Virus record (IMG/VR): IMGVR_UViG_3300004448_000083
Span: 1-30,507 of that record
Direction: 5' to 3' (one strand)
Length of the DNA stretch: 30,507 nt
Source of the DNA: a virus
Shown: piece after piece, positions 8,501-15,140 of the stretch
Numbering within the stretch: the first letter of the stretch is position 1
How the letters are laid out: each line of letters begins with the position of its first letter
Translations under genes and position numbers: made by a program
The notes under the pieces: generated by a model
The model's input: only the letters and a program-made list of their open reading frames with translations
What the model was told of the DNA's origin: nothing
Databases searched by the model: none

Positions 8501-10067
8501 TATTTGGTTCAAACAAACCATTGGGGGCCGAGGGGCCAAATGCTTCATCGGTAGAATCGGTTCTTTTACGATTTGTTGTTATCGCATAATCCTTAATCAC
8601 TGTTCCAAATGGAGAACCGCCTTGTAAAATCAATACATTGCCTTGATCGTCAATAACATCTATGTCATCAAAGACCTTTTCTTCATTTGAGATTAACATG
8701 TCTTCAACAGTGTTTGTATTGATTGTATCTGTCAAACGGAACGGTCGAGCATACATGAGGTTTGAAACCGAAGACCTCAAACCTTTATTCTTGGTGTTGT
8801 CGTCGTGAAAAACATTGGCATTACCTAATTTATTGCCTGAAGAACCAATTGTATTTTCAACGCTATTGAAATTTGAAGTGTAGCCATTTTCATACTGAAC
8901 AATTGATGTTTTTGCCCGCATAGTTGAACCATACTCAAGCGGCTCGATGTGCAATGGATCGTCATTGGTGACTATTGCTTGACCCGGTTCGACAATCCCT
9001 TCAATTGTTGCTTCTGTAATGTTGTAGTCTGGTGAAGGAACAGCAGGTGAATAACAAGAATTTAGACCTTCGATAGAGAAGCGACAATAACCGCCCCCGC
9101 TTACCTCGGTGACACCTGCTTTGCCCCCTCCGCCTCTATACACTCGATTAGGCGAGGGTAAAGCCATATTGCCACCATCCATCGGCTTCGCAATCAATTT
9201 CCATAAAGGAACGCCGCCAACGCCTTGAACCACCGGCCCCATGTTTGCTGGACTCCAATAAATGTCGGTGTTTGAATCAGCCGAACCAGTTGAGCCATCA
9301 TCACCCGTTCTGTTTCGATTCCATGAGAATACAATAGTGTGTTTTTCCGGCTCGCCAGTAATTTTAGCCGTAGTCCAATTTGCCGGAACAGCCGGAGTTG
9401 ATGTAGAAGGCAACCCCGAAACAGTCAAAATAGCATATCCTTTTTGGTTATACTCGTTTATTGCGGTATAATTGTAAGTGGTTTCAGTGCCGGACACCAA
9501 AACGACAATTGTTCCCGATTGGGGCAAATCAGAAGGATAGCCTCTCTCAAAATGGCGACCACCAAGTAAAGTGTGTTCGGTAAATTTGACTACAATTTGA
9601 GTTGCCGAAATTTGAACCGGCGCATCAGTATCCCACGAAGGCCGACTTGACATTCGGACATATCGGGCTTTTAGCAATTTTGTTGCGCCTGTGGTTGAAA
9701 CTTGTTGCGATTGATGAGCGTTGATTTGGGCGGCAATATATCGAGTTGCTCTTTCAGTGCCTAAATCAAACGACATTGAAGAAGCAGTGGCCGCCGCCGC
9801 TAAATCTATGTTCAACAAATTAGTGCCTGTTGTAAAATGCACCCCTGAATCGGCAAAGGGGGTTTTAATTATTACTTGAAGTCCTTGCTTCCAATTGTTT
9901 GAAGTCGAACCAAATTGCCATGTGGTAATGTCATCGCCGTATTCAAGATCGGGATAGGTAAAGTGCATCGCTAAAAAACCAGAAAGCGGATAACCGGTTG
10001 CATTACCGCCCAATGAAGTGTTCTTTGAGGGATAAATCTTTTTTCGGTAAATGATTGTTTCAGTCAT
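2541..10067 (-). CDS. Giant tail-tip protein: adhesin with internal LamG-like domain and C-terminal tail-hub-like domain, 2508 aa
   Basis: I chose ATG 10067 over the longer frame (to 10154): it lies two bases after the preceding TAA (10072-10070) and starts MTETIIYRKK. Residues about 1250-1490 form a LamG/concanavalin-type module: VLWLKAGDLD, WADSTGNG, then EIIIYDRALSATEIQ and YLSLKY, the usual ending of such domains. Residues about 2230-2425 read like a tail hub domain of the gp27/gpD class: LNILEVIKSLTEMDGRQLV, QVVIIGD, KTNKEALRIAKSLL, IPGDMVKIDLP. The rest is long, low-Cys, Asn/Gly/Ser/Thr-rich beta-type sequence. It probably forms or decorates the tail tip, combining hub and carbohydrate-binding functions in one chain. 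It is far longer than ordinary hub proteins. The hub assignment is from pattern recognition only; the coding status is certain. Confidence 0.75.
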   Translation of the reverse strand: MTETIIYRKKIYPSKNTSLGGNATGYPLSGFLAMHFTYPDLEYGDDITTWQFGSTSNNWKQGLQVIIKTPFADSGVHFTTGTNLLNIDLAAAATASSMSFDLGTERATRYIAAQINAHQSQQVSTTGATKLLKARYVRMSSRPSWDTDAPVQISATQIVVKFTEHTLLGGRHFERGYPSDLPQSGTIVVLVSGTETTYNYTAINEYNQKGYAILTVSGLPSTSTPAVPANWTTAKITGEPEKHTIVFSWNRNRTGDDGSTGSADSNTDIYWSPANMGPVVQGVGGVPLWKLIAKPMDGGNMALPSPNRVYRGGGGKAGVTEVSGGGYCRFSIEGLNSCYSPAVPSPDYNITEATIEGIVEPGQAIVTNDDPLHIEPLEYGSTMRAKTSIVQYENGYTSNFNSVENTIGSSGNKLGNANVFHDDNTKNKGLRSSVSNLMYARPFRLTDTINTNTVEDMLISNEEKVFDDIDVIDDQGNVLILQGGSPFGTVIKDYAITTNRKRTDSTDEAFGPSAPNGLFEPNMQIQLPDDKEIPGEIFVRTGHDRVQAWSNKSWGMGGLAAPDPRPAGVPEANNEPSQFDTHDRMLIFHCKRIRHGSAELVSGIEYNASLDLNSLPSGSTRFFTAHRASDHAERGAVLNQTTNGTLAATKYPHHRIRFGRQGHSFVSPVGHRGTPMAHRRQLHRSFGSSYSLMFEAKTENKHFGFGNGESSNSTTRFNLDTLETKGVGGYTTNAGSFSGDGLPTTEHLVGSRLHNHKAHYSSIAPRTNLDYLIAPGQKYTKVAGSPEKVSQGTLVETGINNVKRPTHLTLTDSLSLTNRANTASEFMVNGFLLGNPSMIGGRPEPPTATYLTSTAASVNQWSVRGANEGVLVPRSATELATTPPLILHDPDSLNMAAVPIYGGSSYTVSAHTDMGLMKDSDTNTGATPDAFLCTWLAEYSHPALLGTSREHYLTFRYREAGMPRATNYPATNGLFLRNYSNQSTAGLAVNAKPFEMLYVNQWRQNYGYNGLNAAGHGNIEGIRSAGAVLMGHTGLAEPEGTMQILDSVGNLFGTAAMRKTRGEGIGDGLDPNQDSARVTIDTDSDGVATSKINYLVNPSTAINYSRHLPVRAWGARTTSDALDMLAGTPTETTASMESVFGKGRFDGGLHDTMNDIPNATTHGSQWMTPTQKAINATKSTPIGFVFSGETVEANKFMGISKTTNKPLSISDEPLGIGRKLKLETFGTTTPTALASGHWDLKEQEVRPSTLPISGTVLWLKAGDLDLKDGEAITEWADSTGNGRTFVQGTSSSQPTFVASDGDFNSHPVVDCDGGDQLVMAAFDAALNPSQMTMFVVAASDTDGNSHQGVIESRSSSPVARSGYNLYARWSGSNRWSFWTGSNSGWTQRGSTTDLALNRADIVSCIISGGDGAGATATTTLRLNGTQEATGTAAFYKSTADAVGIGNVPSSFFLKGQIGEIIIYDRALSATEIQHVEAYLSLKYDKTLPTAHAYSQSALNMIPQNKGTDPYVDLVQFTGSLTYNQEESPNAFKQELIAGAGRLGQAGEHYSLKGSALHQNAAAVANHSSDTHYPITGWGLKNAYAAAPIPLSEISDHRQIQSRGEPRLGMVIETESERNAAKRTDYQVTGTKSVSLHSDLAIGQMFPVLPAWGNNTSRRHQGMTTGVRSNPAAGSLYTTPTVAMSHEYPYWSPDGNAAKGPITVSNDTVRVDAQTHGMDYWSVRGAADMPAWGGVYILRKTYLNRVEESLNNESVLDGAFAQAHQPQRKYIDYVVRLVRPLKMYGWASNLQSDGWVLGANASTVNTGGLGFQPFTRDKRYGVFEINQDRDLGAIDFLASSSGALKMEWPDANDQTAVWHLIPSANMLQHFKSDANRKQQGEFIPAVEARYSQSTVSGGNEVLYQSESSYEVDGTGNAGDYAKRDQEFKMQQQKTMLRDYPSVVALQTFTGGGATSRTYLLEQTVSLPSSGTLSVIGKTGKLTYTSVDGRLLKGVNNEITSYEHGDVLFLNDGTATAQTIQNKRSFTPSLPTAPSLIDNAVVLNKISDFTWRNWDNVTNKVAKTNLSYRGLLEYSPSDFIMGSQRPLRLFDGKGGGVVEEYIRSSIIQDNIGTENGEFPPYLIDSNEKLYRVSGIDAETNVIAIRNIDGDLISKEIAIGEVLTGQYGFIGLRTSDAALNLLNDSAGNIAGFLPYPSTDIIKNQGAKYSNEIGANPVLSLMKQHSGEYVARNIKGLNILEVIKSLTEMDGRQLVVEENGAMIYSRSTFRETNIRLGLDSGASDIQVSKMFDSPNQVVIIGDIVAENERIEVTVKDLEKMRSASGSSPNSNLVRVLKKEVPGLKTNKEALRIAKSLLSRAENGAPLITINGLLKASSIIPGDMVKIDLPTHGIRGTFAVFEATHYQSLGTTDLIIAQYEKGIEGLLSDIQVATGKKDNSKRKAKESNELNEISLSGSVKIIAVAKMYIRTNNKQNFIIGAKYDGGLGRIGVADNNKKAKPLGNSKSRFFEVK

Positions 10068-10069
10068 AA

Positions 10070-13000
10070 TTACCACACTCCCTTGCCTGTAAAAAGAATT
10101 GTTGCTTCTGAAAAAGACAACCCTCTTTTGAATACTGCGACATCTGCCAAACAACCACCTTGAAAGTGAATTGGGCCTGCATGGTTGGCCCCTGTTGCCA
10201 ATGACGAAGCCACCGTTCCATAATATCTTGTTGCCGTGTTGTTGTCACCGACTTCGTGAAAATAACCGCTTGATGCAGGCGTTCCAAATCTAAGCATTGG
10301 TTCCCCATCCGTGACAGGCTGACCCGGAATTCCCCCTGCGCCCGGATCTACCTCAATGTCTGGCGCACCAATCAATGCCATGCCAATTGTCACCATTTCG
10401 TTTTGTCTTTTACCATTAGCGAGATTAGATAAAACCGCCGGATGATCGGCTGAACCGGTTTGATTTACTCTAAATCCGGCTGAATCATTGTTCGGTGAGG
10501 CGGCAGGGCCAATGCCTTTGTAATGCTGGTCTTTGGTGACAACCATGTATCCGGTTATATCAACAAGAGCATTTGTATGCGAAGGGGTTCCTCCGGGGTT
10601 CAAATACAACGCGCCAGTGCTACCCAAAAAGCAAAAACCTTGGCCTTGGTTTTTTCCAATCACGATATTGATCCAATCCCCCGCCGCGTATGTTAGTGCA
10701 TCCCTCGGCACTGGGGGATTCAAAAGCATCACATCAACAGGGTGGTTTGCATCACCAGAGGGTGTAGTCAAAGCGATGTAAATGTTGCCTAAATCAGTCC
10801 CGCCCGTTGCGCCCCCAATATGCAAACCCCAAGGAAGTGAAGACTTGATACCGTGAATTACTGGCCCCGAAAAAAATGCCGAAGATCCTGTGCCGGTTGG
10901 TTTTATCCACGCACTGATTGTAAAATTATCAGTATCAATGTTCTTTACGCCATTGTAAGTATATATTGCTGGTGCATTTGTGCTATCAAATAACGCCACG
11001 CAATCTCCATGACCGATAGGTAAGCCTTTACTCTCCGAATCCTTATTCGCATTGTAGGCAGGGCCATTAACAGCAGTAAGAGTGCCATTTGTAGTCACCC
11101 ATAAAGGTGAATCATCCAAATCATTTACCAACAGTGTTCCGTCTTGGTTTTTACTGCCACTAATTGTTTTATTCAACCGAGCATAAAGAAAACAAAGATC
11201 GGTCAATTTACCTGCGTAGTCTAATTCGCTTTTATGGTGAAATCCTCTTAATGATGCCTCATTTATGGTGTCTTCGTTCTTTATGTCGGTGAAATCTAAA
11301 ATAGAGGATGCTGTTGAAATATCTCCTAAATTTTGAAATCCAACAAAACCTCCAAGGCTTTCAGTCGTAGGCAGGTTGTTATTCCCTCCACTTACAATAG
11401 TTGCACCAGTGTTATACACGCCGGGAACTATGGGTTTTGAATAATAGTGCTTGTATTCATTTTCATAATTTCGACCTGTTCCATCCGCAATATCGGCAAC
11501 AACCCCCGTATGGCCTCCGCCAAAGAACAGAATTCCTTGACTATCTCTTGGCGGCCAAATGATTTCGACTTCGACTTCTTGAGCAGTAGATACGGCATTA
11601 CCGCCACCATCGGTTTCATCGGCCCAAAACTCATCGTAGAACCCCCCCACTTCTTTGTAAGGCGTAATCTCTTTAAGAAAAACGCAATCCTCGCCAAAGT
11701 CATTACTGTTTAGAGGATTACGCGTCATCGACCTAAATTCGGCCAAACGGCCATTTACCCTTATGATTCCAACCGTCGTGCTTAGATACTCATTCATGTT
11801 TCGGAATGTCCGAAACCAATGATCTATACCTTTGCCTTCTATTGCCAAGTAAGAGATTTGAGGGGGAGTTGCACCTGTGCTAAACAAGGCTGGCAACGGT
11901 GCAATCATGGTATGAGTCGCACTTGCCGCCGCATTCATTGTAGTAGCCCCAATACGCTTTACAGTGGGCGAAACAACAGTATTCACCACTGTATGCGACC
12001 CTATACCGTCATATCTACGCCGAACATCAGGATATGTTGTCACCGTGTTATCTGGGTTGAACAATTGAGAACCGTGAACCGCACCTGTAAAGGTAGTAAT
12101 TGGCAAATATGTTTCTCCATCATCACCTAATGGCAATGGCGCAGGGAATGAATTGGCTTTGAAATGTCGGCTATTTGTAGCGACTAAACCGCCAAACCCA
12201 AACGCTCTACTTGGCCGATAAGGATTTGGGCTTTTGTTATCAATCCAAATAGCAAAGTTGCGACCAGCCGCACCCGGAACGGTGCTGTGAATTACAATGC
12301 TAAAACCCTTCTCTCCGTTTTTGCTTTCTACTGCTTTACCTGCAAACGCCCTTACATATCCCATGTGAGAGCCAGTGTCGATTGAGGTTGAATAGCCGCT
12401 TGTAAAAATGTAAGGCGGGTCAAAGGCACTGCCACCTGCTGAATTCCTTGCATCAGGGTGTCCGGCTTGATTTATACGACGAATTATTTCATTAAATGCA
12501 CTTTCAAAATCACCTTTACTTGATGCAATTTCGCTCAAATTCAAATCCATAGGCATAACATATCTCGCATCTCCGCTACTGCCTTTTCCAATAAGGTTCA
12601 ACGCCGCCGAGCGACATTCAATATCCGGTATCAAAGGCCGGTCATTACGCGGCATGTAATTCTCTAAAGGATCGACTTCAAATGCGCCCATATCTGGGCC
12701 ATCCGAATGTATCCATATTTTATGCGAATCGTCTTTGTCCGTTTGCACTTGAGTTGATGCCAAGCCAATTGCCGATTGAATAGAGCCTGCTAAACGACCT
12801 CGCACTGTATCTCGATCTCCCGAAGTATTTGTTGTCATTCCCGGCACATGCAATATGTCACCAAGAACAATAGGAATGCCTGCATAAATTGTCGAGGTAG
12901 TTGCGCCGCTTCTCAATGCTCGCCGGTAAGGATGGCTGTTTATCTCCGTTGTTTCAAGCGGGTTATAGGCTTTCACTGTCATTGCGGAGGATGAAGCAAC

Positions 13001-15130
13001 CGCAGTGATTACGCCGGAGATCCCATGAGGATATGCGGCGAGAAAACCTCCTTCGCCAATTAACACCGACATACCCACTAAAAATCCAGCCGTAGCGCAT
13101 CTCAAATCAATTTCATAATCGGTAGCCGATGTATCCCATGCCGAGCCTGCAATAGTCACTGTTTGCACTGAAGGTTTCATGCAACGGATTTTCTGACCGT
13201 GTGAAGCGTCATTTACTTTCAATGAAGCACACGGCTTATACATCCCCCAATCCTTTGAAAACCGGTTTTCATACTCCGACATTTGCGGGCGGTTCATTGC
13301 AGTCATAGTGCAATCTATGGTAAGCGTAGTGGATTTGTCGGTTGGCAAAGGATCGCCTTTCGCTACTGATGATTTTAACAATTTTTCAATGTCAAACATC
13401 ATTGAAGGAAAAATAGGTAATTCAACCAATGAGCGAGTCGAAGCATAAAGCGTAGAAGTTGCCTTATCGTTGCGAACAGAAGGATTGCCTGATGTGACAA
13501 TTCGATCTTTCCATCCTTTCAAAATTGGGTTTTCAACATAATTTTTTTGTATGTCGATTCCTCCTTGCCCTAATCCACCTAAAGTCATTGAAACAGTTGG
13601 TGTTCCTAAGTCGCCAATCTCCTTCACTGGCATACCCTTCGATAATTCTAAATCTCTTTCGGAACGCTGGTCGGCTAAATCCATAAGTTGAGAACGGCCC
13701 TTGATTACAATTTTTGAATCACCAGTTGCGGAGGTTTGCGGTGCGATTTCTTCAACCCTCCCCTTCATCACCGTGTTTTCAATTGAAACGATTGAAGGGG
13801 CAAGAGAATTGTCGTTAAGTGAAATGAAATTACTCAAACCACTGTGCCTGTCTTTGTTCGTGGGGTGTATTAACAACATGTTTTCATTATTTTCAATCAC
13901 ATTGTCGATAATGTCAAACACTTGCAGGTTTGCTCTTGAAAAAGAAGCAGGGATTGGGTTAGAAGAAGTATGTTCGGTGAGATCGAGTCCACCACTTGAA
14001 ACAACCGTTAAATTGTTGTAATTGCTTTCGATATTAGCATCCGGCGTAGTAATCGACGGAACAGCAAGTGGTCGGCCATATCCTTGTAAAGAGGTTTTTT
14101 GAACACTTACGCATTTATCTACATTGATGAACGGAGAAGGCGTGATGCCACCAAAGGGTGCTGAACCCATAGTGTGACTTTTTAATTCTTTGTTGAAATT
14201 CTTTACAGGGATCGAAACCAAGCCGCCGGGTGCTGTTATTTTTAGAGGGTAGGTCGATTCCTTCAACGCAGTTGAAAGTTGTGCATCCGCCACACCTAAA
14301 CCATAAGGCCGCATAATTATGTCTCGCAATGGCCTCCTATTTGTGACGGGCAACGCACCCGTTTCTTCGATAAAATCATATATGCTACTCATAGAAGGTA
14401 TGGTCTTTTTAACGACTAAATATCCCTTATCTCCATTAGCGTGATATGTAGAAAATCCAGCATTTACATTACTTTCACTAAGAGAGGTTCCAGCAATTAC
14501 TTCGCCGGTCAAATCAATTGCATCGTAATACACCAAAATACGATTTGGCAGGTTTGGATCGGCAGTAAAACCTAATGCTTGAATATCTAATTCGATTACT
14601 GCGACTCGGCATTCTTTTTCAGGTGTTAAATGTTGAATGTATGTGGGGTTGGTAGGTTTGCCATTGATCATATCGGCTCGATGCTTAATATCCAAATTTT
14701 TGAGTAAAAAGGGGCGAATATCCTCCACAGCAATTCCTATGACTTCATCAAACGATGAACCGGGTAAAACTGTATTTGTAAATGGGTCAAATTGGCCTTT
14801 GCTCGATTCATAAATCATTCGATTGAAATACACCCCTGATTGGTCTTTGTTTTCCAAAACAAGTGTGCTTTGATTTTGAAACCTCAATACTTCACCATTA
14901 TACACCGCTTCTGTAATTTTAACAGAATCGTTTTCAGAAATCATTGACTTCAAGCCTAAATCATCTGTTTCATAGGAGAAAGAATCAGAAATTCCTTGTA
15001 TTGTTCTTTTGATTTCTTGAGCATCGGGGTCGGGTAATTTACGATTGAAATACTGCCCTTCTACAAGATTGTATGCCGTCAAACCAGTTGCGGCAAAGTC
15101 TTCAGAAGGTTCGGTTAATTTCTCCGCCAT
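10070..15130 (-). CDS. Very large tail-tip protein with C-terminal LamG-like domain, 1686 aa
   Basis: ATG 15130 is preferred over TTG 15136: GAGGG lies 7 nt before the ATG but only one base before the TTG. The chain has no signal peptide or membrane segment. Residues about 1380-1686 are concanavalin/LamG-like: DNFTISAWIKPTG, PWGLHIGG, DWINIVIGKN, and the closing LADVAVFKRGLSFSEATILF. The first 900 residues are beta-rich; around 430-520 (VMKGRVEEI, SKIVIKGRSQLMDLADQRS) there is weak resemblance to tail hub or baseplate segments. It sits between two other LamG-bearing proteins, so it is probably part of the adhesion apparatus at the tail tip. A specific ligand cannot be inferred. Confidence 0.7.
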   Translation of the reverse strand: MAEKLTEPSEDFAATGLTAYNLVEGQYFNRKLPDPDAQEIKRTIQGISDSFSYETDDLGLKSMISENDSVKITEAVYNGEVLRFQNQSTLVLENKDQSGVYFNRMIYESSKGQFDPFTNTVLPGSSFDEVIGIAVEDIRPFLLKNLDIKHRADMINGKPTNPTYIQHLTPEKECRVAVIELDIQALGFTADPNLPNRILVYYDAIDLTGEVIAGTSLSESNVNAGFSTYHANGDKGYLVVKKTIPSMSSIYDFIEETGALPVTNRRPLRDIIMRPYGLGVADAQLSTALKESTYPLKITAPGGLVSIPVKNFNKELKSHTMGSAPFGGITPSPFINVDKCVSVQKTSLQGYGRPLAVPSITTPDANIESNYNNLTVVSSGGLDLTEHTSSNPIPASFSRANLQVFDIIDNVIENNENMLLIHPTNKDRHSGLSNFISLNDNSLAPSIVSIENTVMKGRVEEIAPQTSATGDSKIVIKGRSQLMDLADQRSERDLELSKGMPVKEIGDLGTPTVSMTLGGLGQGGIDIQKNYVENPILKGWKDRIVTSGNPSVRNDKATSTLYASTRSLVELPIFPSMMFDIEKLLKSSVAKGDPLPTDKSTTLTIDCTMTAMNRPQMSEYENRFSKDWGMYKPCASLKVNDASHGQKIRCMKPSVQTVTIAGSAWDTSATDYEIDLRCATAGFLVGMSVLIGEGGFLAAYPHGISGVITAVASSSAMTVKAYNPLETTEINSHPYRRALRSGATTSTIYAGIPIVLGDILHVPGMTTNTSGDRDTVRGRLAGSIQSAIGLASTQVQTDKDDSHKIWIHSDGPDMGAFEVDPLENYMPRNDRPLIPDIECRSAALNLIGKGSSGDARYVMPMDLNLSEIASSKGDFESAFNEIIRRINQAGHPDARNSAGGSAFDPPYIFTSGYSTSIDTGSHMGYVRAFAGKAVESKNGEKGFSIVIHSTVPGAAGRNFAIWIDNKSPNPYRPSRAFGFGGLVATNSRHFKANSFPAPLPLGDDGETYLPITTFTGAVHGSQLFNPDNTVTTYPDVRRRYDGIGSHTVVNTVVSPTVKRIGATTMNAAASATHTMIAPLPALFSTGATPPQISYLAIEGKGIDHWFRTFRNMNEYLSTTVGIIRVNGRLAEFRSMTRNPLNSNDFGEDCVFLKEITPYKEVGGFYDEFWADETDGGGNAVSTAQEVEVEIIWPPRDSQGILFFGGGHTGVVADIADGTGRNYENEYKHYYSKPIVPGVYNTGATIVSGGNNNLPTTESLGGFVGFQNLGDISTASSILDFTDIKNEDTINEASLRGFHHKSELDYAGKLTDLCFLYARLNKTISGSKNQDGTLLVNDLDDSPLWVTTNGTLTAVNGPAYNANKDSESKGLPIGHGDCVALFDSTNAPAIYTYNGVKNIDTDNFTISAWIKPTGTGSSAFFSGPVIHGIKSSLPWGLHIGGATGGTDLGNIYIALTTPSGDANHPVDVMLLNPPVPRDALTYAAGDWINIVIGKNQGQGFCFLGSTGALYLNPGGTPSHTNALVDITGYMVVTKDQHYKGIGPAASPNNDSAGFRVNQTGSADHPAVLSNLANGKRQNEMVTIGMALIGAPDIEVDPGAGGIPGQPVTDGEPMLRFGTPASSGYFHEVGDNNTATRYYGTVASSLATGANHAGPIHFQGGCLADVAVFKRGLSFSEATILFTGKGVW

Positions 15131-15140
15131 TTTCAATCCC

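Noticed and set aside
10068-10154. 29-codon N-terminal extension of the giant tail-tip protein
   Set aside because: It overlaps the end of the preceding gene. ATG 10067 lies just after that gene's stop and begins a plausible protein sequence.
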